From Megaleporinus macrocephalus (Eukaryota; Chordata; Actinopteri; Characiformes; Anostomidae), in the NCBI GenBank assembly GCA_021613375.1, contig CM038703.1:18412694-18476693 (forward strand): DNA of 64,000 nt, written 5' to 3'. Positions within the stretch are counted from its first letter, which is position 1. Each line of letters begins with the position of its first letter. The notes under the pieces were generated by a model. The model was given only the letters and a program-made list of their open reading frames with translations. It was not told the DNA's origin and ran no database searches. Positions 13,901 through 26,850 of this stretch are shown here, piece after piece. A program made the position numbers and the translations under genes.

Positions 13901-16900
13901 GGGTGGTCTGGGGAGGAGGGTGGCTGACCTCTGGGCGCTGGGCAGTAACCTAAATCCAGATGAGGTGTGCGGGGTGGGAGCCAGTCAGGCTGCTGAGAGA
14001 GGCTGAAATCTCCGCATGAGCACTTTATCCTGTCTGGAGGCCCCACAGTGCTGTAGCCAGCGCAGCACAACAACAACATAGTAGTTTCTGCAACTTACTG
14101 TGTAGATCAGCTTGATCTCAGAGGGCATCTTTCAGAATGCTTTACAAAAAAGTCAACACAAAAGTGGTCAAACAAGCTGGCTGCACTTTTCTCATTTGGT
14201 TGCTGTCTATAACACAAACAGAACATTACACACGCCTGCAGGGGACAGAACCAGACTCACATCTGGTGGTTTATTTAAGATGACTGTAGGATTGCCTCAC
14301 GATAAAGATGTTACAATTCCAAAGCGAGGCGATTTCAGCCAGTACATTGTACGTCAGTAATAACACTCGTATCCAGACATCAGCTGATGCTGGCAGAGAA
14401 CGGTAATGCAGAGAGCGAGACAAACAGATTTCAGCAGCTTCTGTATGCTGTTCTCAGCCCTGCTCTCAATAGTGCACAACAGAGACACCAATCTAGTGGA
14501 GAGTAGCCGTCCAGCACCCTGACAATAGTACAATATGCTTACACCCAACAGCACTATAAGTACACTAGAACAAGGGTTTGCACTTTTATTTTAGACTGAA
14601 AAAAACAGCTGCATCAAGAACCTTGCATAGCCTGATTGTCGTGTGTTTGTGTGTTTATATTATGATAGTAACAATTAATAAATTTGATTACTACGCTCTT
14701 AAAAAATAATTAATTGCAAATTTCCTGAATCAGCAGTAATTACCTGATGACAATTTGAATGATAAAAATGCACAACAGCGTAACAAACCAATCCAAAGTA
14801 TAAAGGAATCTGTTAACAGATCGGGCAAAAATTATATTGAGCAAGACACAATTTAATCCATTATATCTTGTTTTATTGCATTGTACTTATGTTACTGGGG
14901 ACCTGGTATTATCCACAACCTGCACACTTCAGGTTCGTTTTCAGAAGTTAACAAAGTGATATAAACAAAGTGCGGCCAGTTGAAAGTTAAATAAATAAAT
15001 GTAATAAAGCAACAAATATTGCGCACATATACATTTTACTATAGTATTAATTAGATGGCTGTATTACCAATTCTTTCTGCCACAAAGTTTATTTTATAGG
15101 GCTTCCCAGTTCACCATCTCCCCCCACCCATTCATACTGCCAGTCCCCCTCCTCCTGTACCCCCTGTTGTCCAAATTCAAAGAAGCATCTATTTACACAG
15201 GCTGGGTAACAGCCTAGGCCTGATCAATAGTGTCAGTTTACAGAGCGTGGTGCAGCAGACAGTCACTGAGGACTGCATAATTAACAGCAACCCAACGACC
15301 CACCCCCAGCTGGACTAAACATCACACAGAGGAATGTCAGAGGGGCCGCATGCTCAAAATGCCTACACAGCCATGAACATGAACACACTCTAGGACCTGA
15401 CCTATCTGTGTGTGTGGGATGGGGCAAGTGACTGAATGAGCAAAAGAGAGCGGGAAAGAGAAAACCATGTTGCATGTGATGTTGGAGCGCTGACAGGGTT
15501 TGGAGTAGACTTGTGCTTTGCTTTCTACTGAATAAGCAGGATTCCCTAGCTATACAATCTTCCATGCTAAAACAGCCTCATAGGCACTGTAAGCCTATTT
15601 TCTACTGCTACTTATCCAGTTGCTGTGTTCCTTCCTGGAGCTCTGCCATTGCCATTTCACAACTTTTCACAGTGAGCTTAATTTCAGTCTGAATCAAACC
15701 CCAATAAAGCTACATATACACACATGCAGTGACAAAGGGTCACAACTACCTACTCCTTGACATTGGAATATAGAACCAAATATTTAAAAAAATAATAAGT
15801 TACATCTAAGAAGGGATGGTCAGCATAATGTTAGCCTAACCAACTAAAATAAAACCAATTCAGAAAACAGACCAATCTTACTAATGTTAATTTAATGATA
15901 CAGCATTCAGCACTCAAAGTCCACTATCAAACCAACCAACCAACCTTGCAATGCGGCATGGAAACAGCTCTGAAGGGCTATTTTCCACTGCTACCCCAAT
16001 CATCCCTTGTGGGATATTTCAAAATCAAAGGTTTTATACATTATTCATAACATCTACTATGAAAACCTTGCATGGCTTCGTGAAAAACATTTTACAGGTC
16101 AACCTGGGAAATTATTTAAGACCATTTGTGGCCAAAATGTTTACTGTTCCAACGCAGTCAGGGTGAGTCAGACTGCCGAGTGGTAGAAGTCTGTTTTGAG
16201 ACACCTCAGACAGCACTGAAGGAGAGATTTTTAAAAACGTTTCAAACACTGCATTAAATAAACTTGAGATGAAACGGCCTCCTAGAAGACAGGGGTACTC
16301 AAGAGGGCAAATGGACAACAAAATCGGGTCCTGGCAATCAATTGCACTCTTTAGTCATGGGCTGTGCTCAAGACAGGTGGCTGATGATAAGGTGATTAAG
16401 CTATTGCAGGCAAATTCCTCTTGCAAAACTGGGAAAAAACTGAAGGCACCGATCAGATATTACAGATATTGCTCTATGATTGCCCTGCAAACGTTTCAAC
16501 AACAGTCCAACCCCATCCACTTTTTAAAAAGAAAGATAGTGTGCAGAATGTGATAATTATTAACATATACACAGACAACATGTGGATGCCACATGGTCAG
16601 CCATCCTTTCTTCCTTCTCTTGTCATGCATAGGACTATATTTAGTAGGCCACAATAAACAAGTATGAAATGTCAACATTCGTTTTAATTTAAGAATGCCT
16701 CGATCTGATTAACTGTGCTAGTTCATAAGAAAGAAAAGAACCAGACTGTAATGTCATGTTTTGTCACAACTCACTGACAATGTGACTGATAGTAGTTATC
16801 CAAATGATTCTACATACCCAATATAACATCTGAAAGCATACTGTTTGTAACTGCCATGTGTCATTTTTCAAAGAGTTGAAAAACAGTTTCAAACTGTTGT

Positions 16901-19900
16901 GGCGGCTTTATAGGTCTAGGTCACAGACGCCAGCATCTGGCTAGCACATTAAGGTAAACACAGCTGTTTAGCAGTGACAAGCATGCCACAATGCTTTATC
17001 CCTCCCAAGTTTGAGTGATTAAGAGCTTACTGTACTTCCTTGTTCTGTGTGTTTTAGCTGGGGAGGAAGGAGAGGGAGAGGGGGGAAGAGAGAGAGAAAA
17101 GAGAGAATATTTAAGAATTTAAAACTGTTTTGCTAACCATGGCTTTACATTCCACAGAGCTGCATCCAGGCCATCTTGTACATTAACTCAACAATAACTG
17201 TGAAACCGCCCCATTAATTCTCTTATCCCCAAGGCTGAAAGCCATTCCAGAGTGCAACAGAAAACCAAATGCCTTTACAAAGAAATAACAGCAATAAAGT
17301 GCTGTAGAAACAACACTTCACAATATTGACCTCTTGGATCATCAAAATGCTGTCAAGGCTGTTTGCAACAGGAATGAAATAGAAAGAGTTTTCGCAAAAG
17401 GAGGGAGTCTGAATAGAATGAGGGATTTTTTTTTCCAGGATTTCCTTTTTAATGAAATTACTCACAGCTGCCTCGGGCTCAGGGCCACATGTTTTTGCAG
17501 AAAAGGCTGTGGCCACCAACTCCATTGGAATTAACTTAGGTGTTCTTTCTTGTACGAGGTTTACTGACTTATACATGTTTTCTCAGAATTTCAGGAAACC
17601 TCTCACAGACGAATTATGTTCACCACGTGACTGGCAGTAAAAAGACACAAACACAACATAATAATCTGACACTTCCTGTTGCTGGGAAAACCAAGCTGAC
17701 ATAAAGACAGCAGGGAAAAAGAGAACTATAAAATCCAATTCACAGTCCAAGGAATTCAGGCAATTCAGCCAGGATTCCAAATGCAAGGGGAAACGTGTTT
17801 TTTTTCTTTCTTCACCTATCCAAAATACCGCTGCACTTGAAGGCACTGCCTTTTTCCCATCCTACTCAGCAACAGCAAAATTTAAAGCCCAAACCATATA
17901 AAAAAAAACAGACACTCTTTTTCAGCGAGAGACAGAAATACAGAAAACACTACAACTCAGTATTTCACACATCATCTCTTCTGAAGGAATGTCTTTCTTT
18001 GACCACTCATTGATGAGAGAAGTAGAACAATGCATTCCTAATTTCCCAGGCTAAAGTTAGGTGAGGGGGAGGTAGAAGACAAAAGTGCAAAAGGTGTTAA
18101 CCGTCAACACTGTGGGACGGTGTAAAGCCATAACATGGACAAACAACTACCAGGTACTGGCCTCTTAAGATACACTGATACACTATACGTTTGCCATTAA
18201 AAGGGGTGAAAATTATTATTATGAACATTAACAGGGAAAAACAAACTCTTTCACAAAACTGAAATGGTTTTAAATTTAAAGAATGCTTCAACTTTTTAAC
18301 AAACAATTGCTCCCTTAGCCCAGATTTACCAAAACAAGTTTTGCAAAGGAGGCATCAACCAAAAAGACACAAATCTCCATCTTTTTCAGCTACAGTAGTC
18401 TCAAAGCCTTTAGTTAACAATAAACATACTTTGACTCCAAACATGCCTTGACCACCTGACTACATGGTGTTGAACTATTCCTTTAAAATACATAATCAGA
18501 CCCCAACAAAACTAAATACTAAGACAAGACCATCTCCTTCAAACCTGCATGCAGGCTGCTACTGTTAGCGATGAAACAAAGCACTTTTGTACTCGGCATG
18601 CACTGTGAGTACAATGGTCTTCATGTTGGACAACAAAATAATTCTACTTCAAAACAGGGGTCACGTGTTCATTAAAATTTAAGCACCCAAGACTTCAAAG
18701 CAATAGAGGAAAAAAGGCAACAACTTAAGAATTTTCCTTACAAATAAAACCAAAATGACACTGAATGATAATAATTAAGTTTTAAAACAAAGTTTATAAA
18801 GCTTGGTCATACCATTAAGCCTATAAACCATTAGTCAAATCACTAAACTTGTTTAATACCTTGCACTTGTAAAAACATAGAAATGTCACGTTTTGTGGAA
18901 AAAGATGAAACCTAATACTAAAATACAAGACCCTCATCTGTCCTTGAGAAAGCAGTTACAACTAATCTAGAGAACAGAGGCCACAGCTTTCACTTATCTC
19001 AATCTGGCAATAAAGCCATCATGTCCCTACTGTACCTTACACTGGATTAATGAAGACTTAAAATAAAATAATAAATAAAAATAAATGGTGTTCTACTACT
19101 TCCATCATTTAGGAACAAAAAAGTTTGGCTGAATGTTAGCATTTTGTTTATATAAGCTCTAACACCTTTAACTTTGAGCAACTTTAACAGAAAAGCTATC
19201 ATAATATTATTTAACATTTACACTTACATTGATATTACTACAGAGCTTCACTGGCTAACTCTAAGGCTAAGCAGGAGCTGGTCATCTAAGTAGCAATATC
19301 TTCCTAGCATACTGTCAAGTTAATCTATAGTCATCACAGCAACCAAGTAGGTTGCCAGTGCAGTAAACTATAGACTCGTTCACCTTTAGCATTTAAATAC
19401 AAGCAGTAACGTTACTCCAGTCTGAGGGATCACCCTACCAGCTAGCCAGCTTAGCTAACAAACAAGCGAAGGCTAAAACATCATTCTTCAAAACATGAGG
19501 GCAATTTCACAACATCAGACCACAGTAACTCACACGGCTAACCGAATTCTTCACATATACCTGCAAAGTCTATACGTGCTGAATAAAATGACTTTTGTAA
19601 CGTTACTTATCGAGCGAGTGTTAGCCCACTGAATAGCTAGGCTAGCACTAGCGGATACATAACTGTCTCAGCCGGACTCAGCCTGCCTGCTAGCCCGCAT
19701 TAGCGGCTAGCTAAGCGTGTTAGGGCTCCTCATCCTAAGAGCCAAGAAGCCCTTCCCTAGCAACACATCTATTAAAATTAAGCCCCCTGCATAAACCAAC
19801 AAGCGCCATAAAGGGGTGTCACAGACACAGTGTTGCTCGTGATATTCCAGGGCGGGTTAGCGTTAAGTTTTTACCTGTCAGTCTGATTTTAATGCTTGAC

Positions 19901-19929
19901 CCGTTCCTCCGAGTCCCGGGATTCGACAT
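9..19929 (-). CDS. smurf1: SMURF1, E3 ubiquitin ligase, 5' part (8 coding exons, gene runs off the left edge)
   Basis: HECT-family E3 ligase that ubiquitinates Smad proteins, RhoA and other targets in BMP/TGF-beta signalling and cell polarity. The C2 domain binds membranes and WW domains bind PPxY motifs. The exons join as 19875-19929, 3076-3114, 1966-2074, 1300-1433, 1100-1165, 914-989, 482-720 and 9-93; every junction has an AG acceptor, a GT donor and matching phase, giving 803 coding bases. The protein starts MSNPGTRRNGSSIKIRLT, has a C2 domain at about residues 13-140, and reaches WW1 (YFLHTQTGVSTWHDP). SMURF1 rather than SMURF2 is chosen because of the GTRRNGSSIK start and because no extra WW domain follows the LLENEG segment. 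The second WW and the HECT domain lie outside the window. No lesion is seen. Confidence 0.97.
482..720 (-). CDS. smurf1: SMURF1 coding exon 7, linker between C2 and WW1
   Basis: A 239-base exon, acceptor ctcttcccag and donor gtaaat. It encodes VFEDSGPGRPLSCFMEEP and, further on, QNRPHGHQSPDLPEGY at its end. It is low in predicted fold and rich in Pro, Ser and Arg, and it begins the WW1 domain (LPEGY). Confidence 0.96.
914..989 (-). CDS. smurf1: SMURF1 coding exon 6, end of C2 and linker
   Basis: A 76-base exon, acceptor ttttcag and donor gtgagt. It encodes SLQTRDRIGSGGPVVDCRGL and LENEG. The following exon continues straight into the SMURF1 linker; SMURF2 would have an additional WW domain here. 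Confidence 0.95.
1100..1165 (-). CDS. smurf1: SMURF1 coding exon 5, C2 domain end
   Basis: A 66-base exon, acceptor tcaacag and donor gtacgt. It encodes QRLDLCKLNASDSDAVRGQI and V, the last strands of the C2 domain. Confidence 0.95.
1300..1433 (-). CDS. smurf1: SMURF1 coding exon 4, C2 domain
   Basis: A 134-base exon with acceptor ctctcag and donor gtgagt. It encodes YIGKTDSITISVWNHKKIHK and then KQGAGFLGCVRLLSNAISRL before KDTG. It contains the ISVWNHKK and GFLGCVRL strands of the C2 fold. Confidence 0.97.
1966..2074 (-). CDS. smurf1: SMURF1 coding exon 3, C2 domain calcium/lipid loop region
   Basis: A 109-base exon after acceptor tctcttacag with donor gtaagc. It encodes LPDPFAKVVVDGSGQCHSTD followed by TVKSTLDPKWNQHYD. 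This is the most conserved stretch of the SMURF C2 domain, including the LPDPFAK and LDPKWNQ motifs. Confidence 0.97.
3076..3114 (-). CDS. smurf1: SMURF1 coding exon 2, C2 domain
   Basis: A 39-base exon after acceptor tttctttcag. It encodes (V)LCAKNLAKKDFF and the first base of Arg, then donor gtaagt. This is the first beta strand region of the C2 domain. It is too short to stand out as an open frame. Confidence 0.95.
9091..9145. repeat. (GA)n microsatellite
   Basis: Nearly pure GA dinucleotide run with GCGA interruptions, in SMURF1 intron 1. Open frames across it are artefacts of the repeat. Confidence 0.95.
10949..10980. repeat. (CA)n microsatellite
   Basis: About 16 CA units in SMURF1 intron 1. 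Confidence 0.95.
19875..19929 (-). CDS. smurf1: SMURF1 coding exon 1 (start codon)
   Basis: The ATG is the reverse complement of CAT at 19927-19929. It encodes 18 residues ending in IKIRLT plus one base of a Val codon, then donor gtaaaa. The start is fixed by identity to the SMURF1 N-terminus as I recall it. A plus-strand open frame over the same bases is its antisense shadow. Confidence 0.96.
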
Positions 19930-20250
19930 CACTCCTCCAAATATCGAACCAACTTTCTCTCAGGAGAGTCCCCAGGCGCTAACCCAAAGCGAAGCTCGAC
20001 GTTTAAAACCCGCACTCCAGGAACGCCAGGTTTGTACGGGCGTTTCCAAACGGAAAAATTATATTATTTCCGTCTAGCAAATCCCACCGTCGGCTCCAGA
20101 TTTAACTACATACGCTAACATTTTCGAGCTCGACGGCGTCCTGACGTCACGCATGTACGTGCGCGCTCACAAGAAGCGCGTGTCGGTGGTGCTCTAAGCC
20201 CTCTTAATAGGGTGACGACTGTGGAGGTTACACAGAGCGAGTTACATGTA
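19930..20250 (-). promoter_or_regulatory. SMURF1 5' UTR and CpG-rich promoter-like region
   Basis: CpG and GC content rise sharply here compared with the AT-rich surroundings (for example 20,125-20,190). A perfect CRE palindrome TGACGTCA lies at 20142-20149, about 215 bases upstream of the ATG, followed by a GTGCGCGC patch that resembles part of an NRF1 site. The transcription start is not visible. The assignment rests on position and composition. Confidence 0.6.
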
Positions 20251-20544
20251 GGAGGGCATAGTGTTATTACATCTCCCAGTTAATATTTTGTTGCCGTTGT
20301 ATTTTAGAACGAGCACACTCGTAAGTATTAGCTGGCGTCCAGTTATGTTTTATTTCATTTACTTTTTTTTGTTTAGATGTAATTCTGAAGTAATTCCACG
20401 TAATAATATAATCAAGGTCAGTCTGTAATCTGATAAACTAAACCGACCAAAGCTATTTCCACTCTGTCCAGTTGGGCTGTGTATTGGTATTGGAATCTGG
20501 AGATACATAGCAGGATACAGGAGTTCCGAGTGTCCCTGCAAACA

Positions 20545-20850
20545 CAGTTACGTTGTCAACACCGCTGAAATGTGATTCCTCGGAAAGTTGTGAGAACGTT
20601 ATCTAACGATGTTGTAAAAACGTAGTGGTAACGTTGTCAGTATGTTGTCACAACATCCTAGAATCCTTTATACGTTCCATTATAACTGCTTCAAACTTGT
20701 GAAGTTGTCAACCTGTAGTGTTAATAACATAAACAACGTTATTTAATAGTGACTTTGTGACAATGTTGTTCAGAAAAAGTAAAAAGCACCACCTTTCAAC
20801 ACTGTTGTAGCAACGTTGTAAGAAAGTAGATAACGTTGTGACAACGTTAT
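20545..20850. repeat. AACGTT/ACAACGTTGT-rich repeat patch
   Basis: The motif AACGTT or near variants (ACAACGTT, AACGTTGT, TATGTTGTCACAACAT) occur about ten times in 300 bases, including the inverted pair AACGTTGTGACAACGTT at 20832-20848. It looks like part of a palindrome-rich transposon or satellite. The family is not identified. Confidence 0.5.
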
Positions 20851-20934
20851 GTTGGGGTGTTGTAGAGTCTAAATACTGTAATTTAATGTACTTTTAGAAA
20901 AAACAGCATAGAAAATATAGTATAACATAGTATA

Positions 20935-21060
20935 ACACACTATCCACATGAAAAATGCTATAGAAAGAGTATAAAACACCTCCCAAATGAAAAAATAGTA
21001 TAAAAATGGTACAAAACACACCATCCACATGAAAAATAGTAAAAGTAATAGTAAAAACAG
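20935..21060. repeat. Degenerate short tandem repeat, about 40-bp unit, three copies
   Basis: Three diverged copies of a unit with the core CCACATGAAAAATAGTA followed by TATAAAACAC, starting near 20936, 20977 and 21017. It is AT-rich and non-coding. Confidence 0.6.
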
Positions 21061-21467
21061 TATAAATAATATAAACCATCATATACATAGTTTGCTAATG
21101 TTAATAAAAACTGACTGTTAATAAGCTGTTAATAAAGAATAATACTGCCATACTTGTACTGATGTGTACTGATATTTTCTCACAGTGCTGCTGTCCATTT
21201 TGCAGCACTGGACAAATAACAAATTGCAGAAGGATTTGGCAAATTAGTGCAAGTAGGAAAAATAGCTTGACAAGAAGTGGCAGTTATAACTATAAGATAC
21301 AAATACAAATCTGCAATTCATTTAGGGTTCAAAGGAAAATGTACCATTTTGTTCCAAACATTGGTGAACAGTCCAAGAGTGTAAGTGTAGGCTGGCGAGC
21401 AGAGCATGGGTTTTTTAAAGGAAAATGAAACAGATTTTTCAACATTTCTGCATAATTCAGTTGTTGA

Positions 21468-21700
21468 GATGCAAACAAAGTCATTCAGAGTGGCTTAATG
21501 TGAAACAGTGCGTCATAGAAAGTCAGAATTGTTCACACTGCTGGTGATGGGAACCAGACATACAAATCATTTAATACCCCTAAAAGCTGCTTCACATTAA
21601 ATGGTTACCAAAATGTTGCCTGATGCCTAAGAAAGGGCTCTGAGATTATTGTGAAGAGCTTTTTATCTAAAACATATTTCTAAAATCCGTTTAGGACGGA
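21468..21700 (+). repeat. Dispersed repeat family A, copy 1
   Basis: It shares an ordered set of words with 26,590-26,850 and 41,262-41,545: GCAAACAAAGTCATTCAGAG, then TTGTTCACA..GGTGATG, then GCCTGATG.CT. Non-coding, family not named. Confidence 0.65.
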
Positions 21701-23544
21701 AAAGTTCATACAGGGTGTCCAAAGAAAAAAACAGTCGCGAAACTGCATTAGGATAATGGCTATATTTTTGTTGACCCCCCTGGTTCCTGTCACCCACACT
21801 AAATTTCTCAAAGTTAATCATTTTACATCATATCACTCTAAAAACAAACATACATCTCAACAATTAAATGATGCAGAATATTTGAAAAATGATGGAATTC
21901 CACTTTGGGCAAAACAAATGGGCAAAAATACCATTCATACAATTAGTTGTTTTAACATTCCAGGGACACAGAAAATGCCATTCAACAGTGTTAAAGGTTT
22001 ATTGGATGTATGGTATTGGATATGAGGTTAAATATTGTGGGTTCTTATAATGATTCATGCGTTGGCAGTACTACAGTCCAGTGAGGCCTGGAAACATTCA
22101 GTGCCATTTCACTGCACACTAGCATAACAGTGTGTGTCTGCAAAATGCTTAAACATTCACAGGGACAGGATTAGTGAGCCATGCAATGCCAGTTCATCTG
22201 TAAGCTTTTAGAAACCGCTGTGATCGTAAGATTTGGATTAACAAATTGATTGCAACATTCAACCACATAATGGAACTAAACAGCAAAACAGAAGCAACAG
22301 TCATAGACTAAATGTTATCAGTTTGTTTGACTCATACAATAACTTGTGAGCATAAATTACTTTGTTTAGTCTATAAATGGTAAACAGTTCAGTAGTCCAG
22401 TCTTATTTCTCCTTGGCCCAGGGGTAAATAGCACAGACACAACAAGAGTAGCAGGAGTTCTTGCAAATGTATTGTTCCCATTAAGTTATCTTCTGTTTAA
22501 TGAAGTGTTAAAGGCACAATCAGACTTTCTAAAGCTGCTTTTGGTCACATCAGAATTACTGCATGAATCCACGGATTCCTCAAGATAGCAGCTTTTTAAT
22601 GCTTCATTTGGCAAGTTCCTCATCATGAGCCACAACAGGAGGGCCTACTGCAAACTGAAATACTAAAAACTAGCCGCCTCGTTTACAGCCTTATAGTGTT
22701 GTTTTTCTCATCATGTATTGCTTGTTCTTGCATTCATGGATTTCTTTTTGTAGAAAAAAAAGCTCTTGCTGTTTTACAATATTGCAGGGCCACAGCTGCT
22801 GATTTTATGGTTTTATTAAGAAATATGTACCTCGCTCTTTGTAATTAAACTTTAGTGAGGTGCTCAGTCAGTTTTTAAGGAGCATTTGACATGGCTGCTG
22901 TGGATAGCCACATGTATTCTACTCAAAAATATAAAAAAACTTCAGAAATGGTGCTTCTGTTAACTGGTTTTAATTAATGGAAATCACGACATAGCTCAAC
23001 TCTGCCACCTACTGGAAGTGAAACGTGAATGACTTATAGTGGACACACTTAATGAATGATTGAATGAAGGCTAGTTTCAGAAGGGGAATGTGGGTTCAGT
23101 GTTTTAGTATTAACACAAAAAGAGGGGTATGTTAAACGCATTCCAAACTGTACATGAACAGGTGTGCATAACTCCTAAGTTCTATCACTTTTTGTAGGTG
23201 GGGTATGCTCACAGTTGTTAGAATAAGTATTGTGGGTTCATGCAGTTTTTTTATTCTCACCATAGCTTAGAATAAATAACACAATTACTTAGGTATATGT
23301 AGACACACTGGTTTTGGAACTATCGATGTGTTTTCTATAGTGATATTCAGTGTTAATGGGAACAGTAAAATAAGTGCAATTCAATGATTTGTAAGAACAC
23401 AAACGTGTGCACAGATGGGAAATGTGGTTTTGGTGTTAGCACAAACAGATAAAAATGTTAAATGTCACCCAAACTGTAAATGAAAATGTGTACATCACTC
23501 TCTGGGGTTGTACTGTTGTGTATATTGTTGCTATCCACAGAAAA

Positions 23545-23665
23545 ACATGTTGATTTTCAATTTTCCACATCATTTGAACCCAACACTGCTCTTTATATCC
23601 TGTGAAAGTTTCATGATGACTAGACCAATAGAAATGTTCTAAATCACTTGGAATAAAACCTATTT
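23545..23665 (-). repeat. Dispersed repeat family B, copy 1 (inverted)
   Basis: Its reverse complement matches 52,440-52,545 and 53,165-53,250, with the shared core CATTTCTATTGGTC followed by ACTTTCACAGGATATAAAGA. No coding potential. Confidence 0.65.
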
Positions 23666-26428
23666 GACTTAACTTATGTTGAAAGTAAATAAGGTTTTTG
23701 GCCTTTGCTGTAAAGTTACTAATTTGGTAATACATTTTTTAGCAATGATATGTAAGTCTTTACTGGCTACCATAGTTTAAAAAACTAATTAAGGAAATAA
23801 AACGTTCCAATGCTCCCACACCCTACTCTTTACACTCCTAGCAGGGGGTATTCCATGCTGCTGTGTTCCACACCTCCAAAGTTCAGTCTTAGAAGTATTA
23901 ATTAATGCTTAGAAGCATTTTCTGCTTCTCATGTTCCTAATAATCCCAAATACATTGTTTGATTTGCAAATACTAATGGTTTTGTCCAGGCCTGGACTAC
24001 ATCTGACAGACCAGGATATTTCCCAGAGGCCTGGCCCATCAGCTGGCTCAGAGAGTCAGGCCAGATATAAAGATGAAGTAAAATATAGATTCACAAAGCG
24101 CTTTCAACTTTTCAGTGCTTTAACTATTGCCCTCCTCGCCTTTCAACCCATCTATCACACCTTTTTTAAAAGACTGTACGTAAACACTGAGGTGCTGTAG
24201 AACCAACAAGCCAGCTTAGCTATTTCAATAACTTAGCCAACAGTGTCGCTGGTTGTGCTCACTACTTTGGCAAAATGGAATACGCTGAAAATAACTAATT
24301 ACACAATGAAACAGCTGGTCAATCAGTAAAAACATTTCACCTCAGCATTAAGTTGACATATTGCTAGCTAGCAACTGCTACAGGTTAGGGATAGGCTAAT
24401 AGAGTTCTGGTTAAGGTTTGGAAAAGACTGGAAATAGATAGCCTATATAATGACCCCACAAATCACAGAAACCCAATGGTGTAGGTAAGGTTCATGCCAC
24501 ATTGTGGGGACCAAAACCTGTTCATACACTTACACTGTGGGGACATTTCTTCCTTCTGACCCCACGGTTATGTGTGACCAACTTGTAAAATAATCATCCA
24601 CCCGTTTTTGTCTGTTTCTCAGGAACAGCTTCTTGACAGCTGCACATCCTTTCAGACCCATAGCATTGAGGTGTCTTCTCATGGTGAAAGTATGGACATA
24701 AACACCTGTGGAGTGGAGTGGAGCTTGATTTTCTTCTTTCTCTTAAAGAGGAAAGTTTTAAGTACAGTTTATCAGATTTCCGTTCTTTGGCTTTGACTTT
24801 CTTCGTGCGAGTGGATTATCTCATATCTAATCTCCTCAGAAATATCCTCAGAGTGAGCAGCTTGCACTGAATGGCCGTTTGATTGTAAATAAATAAATCA
24901 CAGTCTCTGACTTTTCAACAAAACTGTAGATCTTCAAGATGTTCACCATAAAATGAGCAACAAGTTCAACTGAAACCATGTCCTCAACCTTGGATTCACA
25001 TTCTTTGTTGCGAAAGAACTGCGGAATGAAAAGCCACCATATTATCTTACATGGAAAATTCCAGCAGGAAGGCTATTCCCTGGTGATAATCCATTAATGA
25101 TATACAGAGGCTTAAGCTCCATCAGTGGCTGCCTCTAATTATTTGCGGTGTATATTCATTTCACTCAGCACTTGCCAAGTGGCAGCTGTAAAATTATCCT
25201 GGGCTTTGTCCTAGTGGAGTTGAGCCTCTATCCGTATACACATATTAAGAAGTCAAATATAACCTCACCGCAGACCTCTGCCAAATGTGGATGCTTAAAT
25301 GATGCGTGAACTTCAAGAGTATCTGCGGTGTAGCCGAGGAACGGCATGTGTGTTCACAGCTTGGGGAACCACGCTTAATGACCACCTCTTATGTCCACAC
25401 ATGCTTGGAGGAGAGTGTTTAGCTGCATTTTGCTGGAGTGTTCGGGATTAACACAACACGCTTACATTACAGGCTAGAAATTAAGGGCAAATATTTCTGT
25501 CATGTTCTGTTTCACAAGGCAGCTGTGGTGCAACTACAGTGTCACCACCTTCTGACTAGTGAACAATTGCTTTTGACTTCATTAAAAGTACATGTTCCTT
25601 AAGAATGATTATAGATGCATTATTACCGTAAGGCAGATTAGTAAACACTCAAGAACAGATCTGTTATTACATCATTACTGTGATCACCTAGATGTCCTTT
25701 GCATCTTACTATTATAATAAATACATAAAACAAACAAACAAACATCCAGGCATAATCATTTCTACATTGTAGCTTTGTTTATGACTAGAGCGGTGTATAA
25801 CCAAGTCCCTGGTAATAAGACACATCATGATACAGGGGTTACGATTCAATAAATCATGATATATTGTGATTTATAAAACAATTAATTTTAGGATTACTGT
25901 AATATCGAGGAGTCTAATGGTTGAAGATAGATTACAACACGGTTATCTAGCAGTCAGGGAATTAAACACAACACAAAAAACCACAAAACAACCACCTCCA
26001 ATCTTTGCATGTAAACTATTAATTAAAAATCAATACAGTGTTTTCAGGAATGAAGAAGAATTTCTGTTTTAATAAACACTGTTCAGTTGGTTATTAATAT
26101 ATCTCGTCTCTAAGGAAAGGATATTTTCTTGTTTCTTGCATTCCCTAAAAGGTCAGGGTGTGGATTCCCCTAAATCAAACCAATCAACTGATTTTCCCCT
26201 GACAGGACAGTTCCAGCCTACGAGTAATGACTTTCTTATCTTGACCAAATCCGGATGCCCACTGCTCACATATATAACAGCTTGTCCAAAGCTGGCATCC
26301 ACATCAGCAAGGGCTCCCTTACTGTATTGTGCTCTGGTAAGTAAACATTCAGCATTTACCATTGAATTTTTAGGGTCTCGTCTTACTGTTAGCATTTACT
26401 TGATTTTAAAGTCATTTTTAGATTTTAA

Positions 26429-26538
<110 letters not shown>

Positions 26539-26589
26539 ATACATATATTTTAGATATTTTTAGCTAGATATATGTGCTAAGCGTTTAGT

Positions 26590-26850
26590 AAAGACATTCA
26601 AAGCAGTTTATTATCAAATGTACCACTTCAGAGAAACATGCCGAGTCAAGATGGTTCACAGTGGTGATAATAGGAAGCAGATGTTTAAAGGGTTGAATGC
26701 CTCTGAAAGCTCCATCATAGAAAGTTATTAGACAAAATGGTAATGAGTACGCTGCCTGATGTCTGAGGCATTGTTATACAATAGTTTAGTGAGAAAACGT
26801 TGTGTTATTCCATCTGTTTTATTCCATTAATGGTGGAGGGGTACATGCTA
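26590..26850 (+). repeat. Dispersed repeat family A, copy 2
   Basis: It shares GTTCACAGTGGTG, CTGAAAGC, CCTGATGTCTGAGGCATTGTTATA and GAGGGGTACATGC with the copy at 41,262-41,545, in the same order (longer words given in part). Confidence 0.65.

Larger units (their letters stand above)
3115..19874 (-). other. SMURF1 intron 1, about 16.8 kb, no gene seen
   Basis: No exon-like signal was recognised on either strand. It contains (CAAA)n at 7842-7867, (GA)n at 9091-9145, (CA)n at 10949-10980, several poly-A runs (for example 6850-6867, 9671-9690, 13740-13752) and a comparatively GC-rich stretch at about 12.35-13.25 kb. The long first intron would be a usual place for enhancers, but none can be identified from sequence alone. 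Confidence 0.7.

Noticed and set aside
19892..20077. Plus-strand frame over the SMURF1 first exon
   Set aside because: It is the antisense of the verified first coding exon and 5' UTR.
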